Below the pieces are notes generated by a model, which ran no database searches, had not been told where the DNA came from, and was given only the letters and a program-made list of their open reading frames with translations. Below, piece after piece: positions 25,437-33,985 of a stretch of 39,033 bases of DNA. Origin of the DNA: Gammaproteobacteria bacterium (GTDB lineage: Bacteria; Pseudomonadota; Gammaproteobacteria; JAADHQ01); NCBI GenBank assembly GCA_013151795.1, contig JAADHQ010000036.1, positions 1 to 39,033 on the forward strand, written 5' to 3'. The number at the start of each line of letters is the position of its first letter. Positions within the stretch are counted from its first letter, which is position 1. The position numbers were made by a program, and so were the translations under genes.

Positions 25437-26508
25437 ACTAAATGACGCGTTAATCACCATTCAAAAAGAAGGCGGCCTGAATGAGAAATGGCTTGAAAAT
25501 TGTGTTGCCGCATTAAAACAGCAACCTGAAAACACACCCTGGTATATTAAAGCCATGCTGGGTATTTCAGCCTGGCTAACCATGATTTTTATTATTCTTT
25601 TTTTAGTGTCGAGTCAACTTGTGCGCTCGGCATCCGCTGCCCTTATATTTGGCATCATCATGATCCCTCTTGCCTGCCTGATGTATAAAAAGAGCGCGCA
25701 TCAATTTCAAAAACAGTTTTCACTGGCAATCAGCCTGACAGGCCAGACACTTTTTTATATTGCCATAACTTCAATCAATTTTTTTTCCGAAAATACAAAC
25801 ACCAAAATTACAATTTCTGCTACTTTTGCCATAATCATTTCTATAATACTCATTAAGATTTATGAAGACAAAATCCACCGATTTATATCCACCATAATCA
25901 TAATAGGGGCCATGACTGTTATTGTCAGCCGTCTGAATATACCTGTCTTGTTCAATGTCCTGCCATTATTTATCGGGATACTTGTCGTTTCATTCAGTTC
26001 TTATGAACAACGATTATTGCAACTGTCCAATTCTGACATGCTGCGCCCACTTCAATATGGCTTGCTATTCAGCCTGATGTTTATTTTGCTTCCCGCAACA
26101 TCTTTATTCACAAAAGAAATATTACAAAACAGTCATTTTTTTCTGTCGACAATTGGTATCGGACTATCATTACTTTATCTCGAATACACTATCGTAAAAA
26201 AAATCGGGTACACACTGTTTAGCAATGTCAGCTTATTTATTTACAGTTCGACGATTATCTTTATTATGTCGACCTTGCAGGCACCGGGTATTACCGCTTC
26301 TTTTCTGGTAATACTATTAGGTTTTTCTTCTGGCGATAAGATAATACAAGGTACAGGCATAAGCTTTCTGGTCTGGTATACCAGTAATTATTATTATTTC
26401 ATGAATATCAGCCTTCTGGATAAATCACTTTCATTGATCACCACGGGGATTATTCTACTCATTATCCGTTACATCATCAGGTTCTGCACGAGAAATAAAA
26501 ATGTTTAA
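25423..26508 (+). CDS. DUF4401 domain membrane protein
   Basis: A 361-residue protein with about ten predicted membrane segments, matching the DUF4401 pattern. A short soluble start (LNDALITIQKEGGLNEKWLE) precedes WYIKAMLGISAWLTMIFIIL. Its ATG overlaps the DUF2157 gene by 14 bp and its end overlaps the GDYXXLXY gene by 8 bp, so the three are translationally coupled. It looks like a partner integral membrane subunit of the DUF2157 protein. No catalytic motif or cofactor site can be read from it. Confidence 0.82.
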   Translation: MGQDELNDALITIQKEGGLNEKWLENCVAALKQQPENTPWYIKAMLGISAWLTMIFIILFLVSSQLVRSASAALIFGIIMIPLACLMYKKSAHQFQKQFSLAISLTGQTLFYIAITSINFFSENTNTKITISATFAIIISIILIKIYEDKIHRFISTIIIIGAMTVIVSRLNIPVLFNVLPLFIGILVVSFSSYEQRLLQLSNSDMLRPLQYGLLFSLMFILLPATSLFTKEILQNSHFFLSTIGIGLSLLYLEYTIVKKIGYTLFSNVSLFIYSSTIIFIMSTLQAPGITASFLVILLGFSSGDKIIQGTGISFLVWYTSNYYYFMNISLLDKSLSLITTGIILLIIRYIIRFCTRNKNV

Positions 26509-27028
26509 AAAAACGACTATCTTGTGGCTAACGACGCTGATAATCTTCAGTGCATTCACGTATCTGGTTTATAAAAAAGAAGTTATTCTTTCTCAGGGCA
26601 CAACTATGCTGATTGCACTGGCCCCTGTAGACCCGCGCAGCCTTATTCAAGGCGACTACATGACATTACGTTATTCTTTCAATCGAACCATCGCTGGCAT
26701 GACGGCTGAACAAACCATAATGGATGGTCACATTGTGGTTACGCTAAATGAAAATCAGGTAGCCAGTATTGTCCGTATATACAACCGTGATACGCCATTA
26801 AAAAGCAATGAATATCTCCTGTCTTTTCGTAAACGTGCAACAGGTGTACGAATCGCTTCGGAGGCATTTTTCTTCCAGGAGGGTCATGCCAATGATTTCA
26901 ACAAAGCTCGTTTTGGTAAAATAAAAGTATCCCCTGATGGAGATAGCATCCTGACTGGGCTCTACGATAAGAGTTTCAGACCTCTGGTTCATGAATATTC
27001 TCAACCAGCTAAACCCGTCACGAACTAG
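26501..27028 (+). CDS. GDYXXLXY domain protein
   Basis: A 175-residue protein with one N-terminal membrane segment (about 8-24, LWLTTLIIFSAFTYLVY) and an extracytoplasmic domain. The name-giving motif is in LIQGDYMTLRYSF (about residues 47-59), followed by FRKRATGVRIASEAFFFQEG. Third and last gene of the DUF2157-DUF4401 set. The geometry suggests a periplasmic module working with the two polytopic proteins; the function is unknown. It ends 4 bp inside the convergent BamA-like gene. Confidence 0.88.
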   Translation: MFKKTTILWLTTLIIFSAFTYLVYKKEVILSQGTTMLIALAPVDPRSLIQGDYMTLRYSFNRTIAGMTAEQTIMDGHIVVTLNENQVASIVRIYNRDTPLKSNEYLLSFRKRATGVRIASEAFFFQEGHANDFNKARFGKIKVSPDGDSILTGLYDKSFRPLVHEYSQPAKPVTN

Positions 27029-28296
27029 AAAGGGCCTGAACTTCTCAAATAAACCTTATTATCGCCCGTATCAACATTATATGCATACTCCAGACTAAAC
27101 TGCAGATTCACAAAACTTTTTATTTTCCAACGCAACCCAAGGCCTGTCGATAATTTAAGGCCACTCAAACTCAGATCAGTATTTCGATCAAAAGCATTAC
27201 CCGCATCTAAAAAAACCAGTCCACGCACCTGATTACTGTCAAATACAGGCTGAAGATATTCAACATTCAATATCATAAAGGCGTCACCGACAAGACCGGG
27301 GTCATAAGCCCTTAAATTACCATACCCCCCAACTTTAAAAGCATCCCGGTTAAGATTGGATAATCGACCATTTGAAAGACCCAGCCTTACCTGCCAGTTC
27401 AAATTATGATGCGGCTTACCTAGTCGTAAAAACTGCCTGTAAAAAAACAGATGTCGATTATAGTTATAATCTGAGCCCAATGTCTTGATACCCTGCTCAA
27501 ATACATAACCATAATTTTTACCTGTACGACTATACACATGGTCATGAATATCTGTAAAAAAAACCTGTCCGAGCAAACTTATACTTTGGTCATCTTCATA
27601 AACACCTGTCAAACCTGCATCATATTTGTAACGACTAAACCGTAACCGCGGTCCTGCACCTATAACCCAGCCTGATGACGGCCCGATTTTTTTAACCCAA
27701 CGTGTAACATTAAATCTTACATCTACTTCCTGGCGTCTGTATTCAGCGACTGGAATACCTGCAGACAGAACCTGCAAAGGCTGACGTGAAAACGCCAGTA
27801 AGGTGTCAATACTATATTGTGTGCCGAATATTTTAGGGTACCGATAAGCAATGCTAAACTCATCTTTATGGCCATAACTTGCGTCATCAGGATTACTTCT
27901 CTTAAGTAAAAATTCCAGGCTCTGGTTTTTTCCTCCAATATTATCCATCGTAAGCGTTATGCCTGGTGAAATTTTATCGCTGTTACTGTCACGGGAGAAA
28001 CGTGGCAATAACAATAAATAACGTTTTTCCTTTACTGTAAACAGAACAACCCTGCCTTCCAACACCTCTACCTTTACTGACCTGAATAATCCCAAATCGA
28101 GAATAAACTGCCGTGATCGCTCAAGCTCTTCAGGATTCAGATCATCCCCCTGTTTTATTGTTAGTTCCTGACGCAAGATGTATTCTTTTGTTTTCACGTT
28201 ACCTGCAAAACGAATATCTGAAATCACCCCTGCTGCAGCCAGGTTCTGGAAAAATAACAAGCCTGAAATCAGTATTATTAAACTAATTTTATGCAT
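27025..28296 (-). CDS. BamA/TamA-like outer-membrane barrel with one POTRA domain
   Basis: A 423-residue Omp85-superfamily protein. The signal peptide is at residues 1-22 (LIILISGLLFFQNLAAA|G). A single POTRA-like domain at about 23-92 follows (ISDIRFAGNVKTKEYILRQE, then ERSRQFILDLGLFRSVKVEV). The rest is a 16-strand-type barrel ending VYLRSSGPF, with the terminal Phe expected for insertion by the BAM complex. VGGYGNLRAYDPG (about 325-337) is the position of the family's VRGF/Y loop, with Ala for the usual Gly. BamA has five POTRA domains and TamA three, so this is a short relative of unknown cargo. It starts 4 bp after the TSUP gene. Confidence 0.85.
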   Translation of the reverse strand: MHKISLIILISGLLFFQNLAAAGVISDIRFAGNVKTKEYILRQELTIKQGDDLNPEELERSRQFILDLGLFRSVKVEVLEGRVVLFTVKEKRYLLLLPRFSRDSNSDKISPGITLTMDNIGGKNQSLEFLLKRSNPDDASYGHKDEFSIAYRYPKIFGTQYSIDTLLAFSRQPLQVLSAGIPVAEYRRQEVDVRFNVTRWVKKIGPSSGWVIGAGPRLRFSRYKYDAGLTGVYEDDQSISLLGQVFFTDIHDHVYSRTGKNYGYVFEQGIKTLGSDYNYNRHLFFYRQFLRLGKPHHNLNWQVRLGLSNGRLSNLNRDAFKVGGYGNLRAYDPGLVGDAFMILNVEYLQPVFDSNQVRGLVFLDAGNAFDRNTDLSLSGLKLSTGLGLRWKIKSFVNLQFSLEYAYNVDTGDNKVYLRSSGPF

Positions 28297-28300
28297 CGAT

Positions 28301-29149
28301 TTAATTTACGACCCCAACCAGTAAACGTACCGCGATTATCAGTAATAAAATTGCGAATATTTTCTTCAGTATCACAACGGGTAAAATATGTGCCAGTTTC
28401 GCTCCTGCTGGTGCAAATATCAGACTCATAACTGCCACAGGCAGGAATGCGGGGAAATAGATATAACCGTAACTCTGATCAGGCAAGCCGCCTTCATTTT
28501 TCCCCAGAAAGAAATAAGTAGTTACACCTGCCAATGCAACAGGAAACCCGCAAGCCGATGATGTTGCAACGGCATAACGCATTCCTTTTTTACACCAGAC
28601 CAGAAATGGTACAGTTATTGTCCCACCACCAATACCAACAATGGCTGAAACCGACCCTATTATTCCACCGAACATAAACATTCCAAATCCGTCTGGCAGC
28701 TTTCCATCTGTATCTGGCCTGGTTGCAAACCACATTTTATATGCAACAAATAATTCAAACACGCCAAAAAATATAATTAATACTAACGTTGATAAGTGTC
28801 CCGCTATTCCTGCACCTATAATAGCACCCACCATAATACCCGGCGTTAAACTCCAGAACACTGGCCAGAGAACAGCGCCATGAAGATGATGTGTATAGGT
28901 TGAAGAAACAGAAGTCACCAGAATTATGGCTAGCGATGTTGCTATCGCCACGTGCATATTTACTGAGGGATCCATACCTGACTGTGTAAAAATTTCATAT
29001 AATACAGGTACAATAATCAGTCCACCACCTATACCCAGCAAACCAGCCAATACACCCGCTACCACACCTAATACTGAATAAATTATCCAAATTTCCAAAA
29101 CTGAATCATTCTCGCTTTTGACAATCAACCTATACCTTGCTGATATCAT
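28301..29149 (-). CDS. TSUP family (TauE/SafE) membrane exporter
   Basis: A 282-residue inner-membrane protein of the TSUP family, which moves sulfite, sulfoacetate and other small anions. It has eight predicted membrane helices and the family's internal duplication, visible as GIGGGLIIVPVL (about 40-51) and GIGGGTITVPFL (about 171-182). The start is uncertain: ATG 29149 adds a polar 15-residue lead with AAGG too near to the start codon, whereas a TTG about 54 bases further in, before EIWIIYSVLG, would fit better. It is coupled to the BamA-like gene downstream. The substrate is not evident. Confidence 0.85.
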   Translation of the reverse strand: MISARYRLIVKSENDSVLEIWIIYSVLGVVAGVLAGLLGIGGGLIIVPVLYEIFTQSGMDPSVNMHVAIATSLAIILVTSVSSTYTHHLHGAVLWPVFWSLTPGIMVGAIIGAGIAGHLSTLVLIIFFGVFELFVAYKMWFATRPDTDGKLPDGFGMFMFGGIIGSVSAIVGIGGGTITVPFLVWCKKGMRYAVATSSACGFPVALAGVTTYFFLGKNEGGLPDQSYGYIYFPAFLPVAVMSLIFAPAGAKLAHILPVVILKKIFAILLLIIAVRLLVGVVN

Positions 29150-29255
29150 ACCTTAACATCGACCAGATTCAGGCACGACTATCACTATTTTGAAGTCAAG
29201 GAGAAACTAAATTTATCCATTGGCAAACTTCTTCACCTGGCTAATACTGCAAAAT

Positions 29256-29284
29256 AAAAAAGGCCCGGGTTACCCGAGCCTTTC
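29256..29284 (-). terminator. Strong Rho-independent terminator
   Basis: AAAGGC-C-CGGGT ... ACCCG-A-GCCTTT is a long stem with a short loop. Read on the minus strand it follows the secreted-protein gene (stop at 29306) and ends in TTTTTTATTTT. It separates that gene from the TSUP gene. Confidence 0.88.
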
Positions 29285-29305
29285 GTATTGATGTGTTTTT
29301 TATAA

Positions 29306-30073
29306 TTATCTATGCTGTTTCTGCATATCTTCGATCATATGCTTCATTTCAGAGGGTATATTCGCACCACCAGGAATCCCGCCCGGGCCCATCGGCATAT
29401 TAGCATTGAAAGACTCTCGCATTTTCTGTTGCATCGTTACACGACGAAAACCTGAAGGTATTTTAAATCCACCTTCTGGTAGAGTAGCATTCTTGGTAAT
29501 GCGTTTTACCTTGTCACGTAAAACACCACCCTGATCTATTGTTGCCAGAGGCATACCCAGATTTTTCATCTTCACCGAAAACAAACCATCTGCACGTTCA
29601 CAGTCACTCAAATACTGGTCAGCCATCGGGTTAAACTTCATGGAGTCCATCTTTTCCATTAATCCACCTATACGGGTGTCTTTTAGAGCTTGTCTGGAAA
29701 CCAGTGATAATTCACATTGCTTGCCATTAACACTTAATTTATATTTTTTTGTACTGTACCCTGCTATAACAGGCCCTTTGCCTACATAATCAACTTTAAC
29801 CTTCAAACCATGCGTATTCTTCGACTGTTGTACCATTTCACTCATGTCAATTAATTCACGTTTAGCCGGCTCGACGATAAAAACCGTATTCCGTTTTGCA
29901 TCAACCAGCATATATTGACCATTTCTATCCATTTCAATTCGTATATTACTTCCATCAATCCATATTCTGGATGAATTCTCCGGGTCTTCGTGCTCAATAA
30001 GTGTTGCTGAAAATGAGGCCAGTGGAATAGATAAAATTACAAGGGTTATCAGATTTTTAAATAAGGTTTTCAT
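29306..30073 (-). CDS. Secreted protein of the DUF4412 type
   Basis: A 255-residue exported protein. I start at ATG 30073 because AAGGAG stands 8 bp upstream and the signal peptide MKTLFKNLITLVILSIPLAS begins there (cleavage near SFSA|T); ATG 30100 adds nine residues of no use. The mature part reads SSRIWIDGSNIRIEMDRNGQ, then YMLVDAKRNTVFIVEPAKRE, a pattern of outer-membrane LolA/DUF4412-like beta proteins. CEL and SDCERADG give one possible disulfide. The C-terminal 50 residues are methionine- and proline-rich (MPMGPGGIPGGANIP). Function is unknown; LolA-like lipid binding is a guess. Confidence 0.65.
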   Translation of the reverse strand: MKTLFKNLITLVILSIPLASFSATLIEHEDPENSSRIWIDGSNIRIEMDRNGQYMLVDAKRNTVFIVEPAKRELIDMSEMVQQSKNTHGLKVKVDYVGKGPVIAGYSTKKYKLSVNGKQCELSLVSRQALKDTRIGGLMEKMDSMKFNPMADQYLSDCERADGLFSVKMKNLGMPLATIDQGGVLRDKVKRITKNATLPEGGFKIPSGFRRVTMQQKMRESFNANMPMGPGGIPGGANIPSEMKHMIEDMQKQHR

Positions 30074-30233
30074 AATACAATCTCCTTTTGTGTGAGCCAA
30101 TTATAAACACGAATGAATTTTAAAAAAAGGAACTATTTCACTAAACCCGGCAAACCAATTACATAAATAAGCCTGGGTATATCTGATCAGTTATTAAAAA
30201 CATTTTAATCAGGAATCGACATTCAACCTTAAT

Positions 30234-32246
30234 ATGGTCTACACTGAAACCCCAGTGGCATTAAATACAAAAAGTGATCGATTGTTAAACTTCAAACATA
30301 ATAACCGCACAAAAAAAATGCTTTTTTGCGTACTGATTTCTTTTTATGGCACAACCAATATGGCCAATGAATTATCTGAAGATGACTTCTTTGACGAAAA
30401 ACCTATTGTACTAAATGCCTCCAGACTAACCCGACCTGCTAATGAATCGCCCGTCCCTGTGTCTGTCATTGATCGTGACATGATTGAAGCGTCGGGTTTT
30501 ACTGAAATTTCAGACTTGTTTAGACTCGTACCCGGGTTTATTGCCGACTACTATCGCGGCAATAACAACATTACCGGCTATTTATTTATCGATGATGCTC
30601 GCCCACGTATGTTACAGGTAATGGTTGATGGCCGATCTGTTTATACGCCCATGCTAGGTGGGCCTATCTGGGAATCATTGCCGCTGAACATCGATGATAT
30701 TGAACGTATCGAAGTTGTCCGCGGCCCGGCAGCAGCATCTTACGGATCAAACGCCTATCTGGGCGTTATAAATATCATCACCCGCTCAACTGCAACTCTA
30801 CAGGGATGGTCGGCCAGAGCTAACATAGGTGAGCCCCAACTACGCGAATCAAGCATTCGATACGGCGGGCAATCAGGTAAATGGGGCTATCGTTTCAGTG
30901 GCTGGACACAAAAACAGGAAGGCTTTAAGGCTTTGCATGATGGCAAAACTGCACAGATGTTCAGTAGCCGCATGGAATATCAACAAGATAGAAATAACAA
31001 CTTTGACATCCAGTTTGGCGCGAGTAATGTAAAAAAAGACAGGGATGAACCGGATGACCCAACTACTCCTGACCATACTGCTAACGTAGACTCAAATTTT
31101 CAAATGATACGCTGGGATAGAACGCTGGATAAAAACAGAAGTTTTTATTTAAAGTACTATCATAACTACGACAATTCTACTGAATTTGTAAATATTAATG
31201 TCCCGGGCATTCCTCCAGTACCCATCAACCTGAACTATAGTTCACGTCGCCATGATCTTGAGTTTCAAATGAGTAATAATGTGTCACAGGACATTAATCT
31301 GGCATACGGTGGAAGTATCAGAAGAGACATCGTCAAATCACCGACCTATACCGGAAAATTCAACCCGGTTAATATTAATGTTTATCGGTCTTTTTTTCAC
31401 GGGTACTGGAACCTTAATGAAAAATTCTTTGTCAATACCGGATTGATGATTGAAAAAACAAATATCAGCAGCACCAACGTATTACCACTAACATCTTTAC
31501 ACTATCGTTTAACGCCACAGGATACACTCAGGCTGTCCCTGACTCGGGGTAGCAGATTACCCGTGGCATTTGAAGAAAAAAATGATACAAAATTTTTTAT
31601 CCCGAACACAGCGATCTTTGATCAGATTTTCTTTACCCGCAATGATCTGAATTCGGAAATTATCGATACGGTTAATATTGGCCTGACGGGAAAGAAAATA
31701 AACCCCAATCTTTCCTATGATATTAGCTATTCACATCATCATCTAAAAAATATTTTGAGCTTTGATACCGGCAATTTCCCTGACTCCATTGATGGCAGAG
31801 CGACCTTCTTTGACGATCAAGGTGAAGTGGATATCGATAATCTGGAAATCGCTATCGGTTATACACCTTCGGCCAGCACGCAGCTTGATGTTACTTATGC
31901 TTACACAGAAACTGATGAGAAAAATATCTTTAACAACAGCGAAACAATAGATAAAGCATCACCACGACATAATTTCAGTCTGTTGATCAGACACAAGATC
32001 AATCATCTATACAAACTCAGTACTGCTTACTATTACATCGATAAAGCCCGCTACATAGATAATTCATTAATACGACCTTCTACTGACCGGGTAGATATGC
32101 GGCTCGCACGTAAACTTAAATTCCAGAAAATGAAAGGGGAACTTGCGCTGGTTGGCCAGGATCTCTTGAATAGTTATCAGGGGATTTATGTTCACAATAA
32201 AATGGATCGACGTTTTTACCTTTCTTTAAAACTCGATTTCTTTTAG
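30234..32246 (+). CDS. TonB-dependent outer-membrane receptor
   Basis: A 670-residue receptor. The signal-like segment KKMLFCVLISFYGTTNMA is at about 27-44, with a long polar lead before it, so the true start could be a little later. A TonB-box-like PIVLNASR is followed by the plug (about 60-170): PVPVSVIDRDMIEASGFTEI, then VMVDGRSVYTPMLGGPIWES and IERIEVVRGPAAASYGSNAY with GVINIITR. The barrel ends RRFYLSLKLDFF with the terminal Phe. It resembles the siderophore/vitamin receptor group (FepA-CirA-BtuB). The substrate is unknown; no Fur box or cobalamin riboswitch was seen upstream, and TonB/ExbBD are not in this window. Confidence 0.9.
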   Translation: MVYTETPVALNTKSDRLLNFKHNNRTKKMLFCVLISFYGTTNMANELSEDDFFDEKPIVLNASRLTRPANESPVPVSVIDRDMIEASGFTEISDLFRLVPGFIADYYRGNNNITGYLFIDDARPRMLQVMVDGRSVYTPMLGGPIWESLPLNIDDIERIEVVRGPAAASYGSNAYLGVINIITRSTATLQGWSARANIGEPQLRESSIRYGGQSGKWGYRFSGWTQKQEGFKALHDGKTAQMFSSRMEYQQDRNNNFDIQFGASNVKKDRDEPDDPTTPDHTANVDSNFQMIRWDRTLDKNRSFYLKYYHNYDNSTEFVNINVPGIPPVPINLNYSSRRHDLEFQMSNNVSQDINLAYGGSIRRDIVKSPTYTGKFNPVNINVYRSFFHGYWNLNEKFFVNTGLMIEKTNISSTNVLPLTSLHYRLTPQDTLRLSLTRGSRLPVAFEEKNDTKFFIPNTAIFDQIFFTRNDLNSEIIDTVNIGLTGKKINPNLSYDISYSHHHLKNILSFDTGNFPDSIDGRATFFDDQGEVDIDNLEIAIGYTPSASTQLDVTYAYTETDEKNIFNNSETIDKASPRHNFSLLIRHKINHLYKLSTAYYYIDKARYIDNSLIRPSTDRVDMRLARKLKFQKMKGELALVGQDLLNSYQGIYVHNKMDRRFYLSLKLDFF

Positions 32247-32253
32247 CCGCCTT

Positions 32254-32284
32254 GCGTGGGAGCAGGCAGATTCCATCTGTTAGC
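32254..32284 (+). repeat. REP-like element, second copy
   Basis: GCGTGGGAGC heads a small hairpin CAGAT-TCC-ATCTG. Head and hairpin have the same arrangement as the element at 389-409, but the stem sequence differs. It lies 8 bp after the receptor stop codon, a usual place for REP sequences, between convergent genes, and may end or protect transcripts. Confidence 0.5.
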
Positions 32285-32298
32285 GTTTCAAATAGCTC

Positions 32299-33663
32299 TC
32301 ATCTAATCCAGATTGTTTTAGCATTAATAAATTCATGTATCCCTTGCGATGACAACTCTCTACCATAACCTGATGCTTTTATGCCTCCAAAAGGCAATCG
32401 TGGGTCACTTTTAACCATGCCGTTTACAAACGCACTCCCACACTCAAGTTGTCGTGCAACTTTTTCACCTCGGGCTACGTTTTCTGTCCATACGCTACCA
32501 CCCAGACCAAACCGACTACTATTTGCAATATCAATCGCCTCTACTTCATCATTTGCACGAATAATAAGTGCTACAGGGCCGAAAAACTCTTCATCATAGG
32601 CACGCATACCTGGCTTGATATGATCAAGTATCGACGCCTGGTAATAAGCACCCGGATGATCCTCGGGTAAGCAGCCAATAACGGCAACCGCCCCTTGTGC
32701 TATAGATTCAATAACCTGATTATGCAGTTCATCTCTCAGATCATGGCGTGCCATTGGCGCCAGCAAGGTATCTTCATTCATCGGGTCACCCGGTTGTAAT
32801 TCAGAAACAGCATCCTTGAGTAATTCAACAAACCTGTCAGCTATCTCATTAACAACAATAAATCGTTTTGCTGCAATACAACTCTGTCCACTATTCAGGT
32901 ACCGGGAAACAATCGCTTGCTTGACCGCATATTCCAGATCAGCATCCTCAAGCACAATGAATGCATCCGAACCACCTAATTCCAAAACGGATTTTTTTAG
33001 CGATTTACCTGCTGTACTGGCTACCGATCTTCCAGCAGGTTCACTACCTGTTAAAGTAACTGCATGTACACGGCTATCCTCTATTACTCCTGCCACCCTG
33101 GAGGCAGGTATCATCAATGTGCGGAAAACATTATCAGGGAAACCCGCCTGCCTGAATATATCTTCGATTGCCAAAGCACAACCCGGTACATTGGATGCAT
33201 GCTTTAAAATACCAACATTACCTGCAATCAACCCCGGCGCTGCAAATCTGAATACTTGCCATAACGGAAAATTCCACGGCATCACAGCTAATACAATCCC
33301 TAAAGGTTGATAGGTTACCAGACTACGGCCCGCATCAGACTCAAGTATTTCATCTGCAAGAAACGTCGGTCCTTTTTCTGCATAAAACTCACAAACGCCT
33401 GCGCACTTTTCAACCTCTGCGCGCGCATCATTAATAAGCTTACCCATCTCAAGCGTTACCATTTTCGCCAATGATTCTTTTTGCTCGCGTAACACAACTG
33501 CCGCCTGACGCATAAAATCACAACGATCTCCTATGGAAGTTGCTTGCCATATTTTACGCGCGCTATTGCAATCAGCCAGGGTTTTTTCTAATTGAGCTTC
33601 GTTCCAGATATCATATGTTTCAATGGTATCACCTGTAGCCGGATTTACTGATTGCATTGCCAT
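32299..33663 (-). CDS. NAD(P)-dependent succinate-semialdehyde dehydrogenase-like
   Basis: An aldehyde dehydrogenase of 454 residues, closest to the Sad/YneI-type succinate-semialdehyde group (shorter than the 480-residue GabD type). The oxyanion Asn131 is in PWNFP, the general base Glu228 in VLELGGSD and the catalytic Cys262 in NSGQSCIAAKRF. LPFGGIKASGYGRELS near the end is typical. It would oxidise succinate semialdehyde to succinate, in GABA or related catabolism; no transaminase or regulator is next to it. Substrate specificity within this superfamily is not certain from sequence. It converges with the TonB receptor. Confidence 0.88.
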   Translation of the reverse strand: MAMQSVNPATGDTIETYDIWNEAQLEKTLADCNSARKIWQATSIGDRCDFMRQAAVVLREQKESLAKMVTLEMGKLINDARAEVEKCAGVCEFYAEKGPTFLADEILESDAGRSLVTYQPLGIVLAVMPWNFPLWQVFRFAAPGLIAGNVGILKHASNVPGCALAIEDIFRQAGFPDNVFRTLMIPASRVAGVIEDSRVHAVTLTGSEPAGRSVASTAGKSLKKSVLELGGSDAFIVLEDADLEYAVKQAIVSRYLNSGQSCIAAKRFIVVNEIADRFVELLKDAVSELQPGDPMNEDTLLAPMARHDLRDELHNQVIESIAQGAVAVIGCLPEDHPGAYYQASILDHIKPGMRAYDEEFFGPVALIIRANDEVEAIDIANSSRFGLGGSVWTENVARGEKVARQLECGSAFVNGMVKSDPRLPFGGIKASGYGRELSSQGIHEFINAKTIWIR

Positions 33664-33985
33664 GACTATATTCCTTATATGCTGATGAATAATTTAATTT
33701 ATTACATTACTGCCCCGTTAACTACTTAAAAGACACGACAATGTGAGGACATGAACCCGGCATAACCAAATAAAGACCGTCTGACGCAGGGATGCGGCAG
33801 CCGAGCGGCCATGGATGGCATCTTTTGCGTGTCTTGATTTGGCTATGCCGGGTTCACATGTCCGGGTTAACCACTATCGTTCACAGCACTCATGATAACG
33901 AGCTTTCAATAGTAACCGGTATTATTAAACGGGACAGCAATGAATTTATTAGTATAAACCTGAAGGTAGGTAAAATATGCCGCAA
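33664..33985. other. Gap holding an inverted-repeat element
   Basis: 322 bases without a convincing gene. The main content is the element at 33747-33863. A plus-strand frame of 87 codons (33792-34055) arises from it and runs into the next gene on the opposite strand; it is taken as chance. The start of the dehydrogenase gene and its promoter must lie in the first 80 bases, but no clear boxes were seen. Confidence 0.6.
33747..33863. repeat. About 117-bp imperfect palindromic element
   Basis: The left arm (33747-33777, beginning GGACATGAACCCGGCATAAC) matches the reverse complement of the right arm (33831-33863) with only a few mismatches and a 2-base indel, giving arms of about 31-33 bp. Between them are about 53 bp with two hairpins of the same type as those at 51-293: CGCA-GGGA-TGCG (33785-33796) and GCCA-TGGA-TGGC (33808-33819). 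It codes for nothing evident. The structure fits a non-autonomous mobile element (MITE) or a structured RNA. No target duplication was obvious. Confidence 0.6.
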
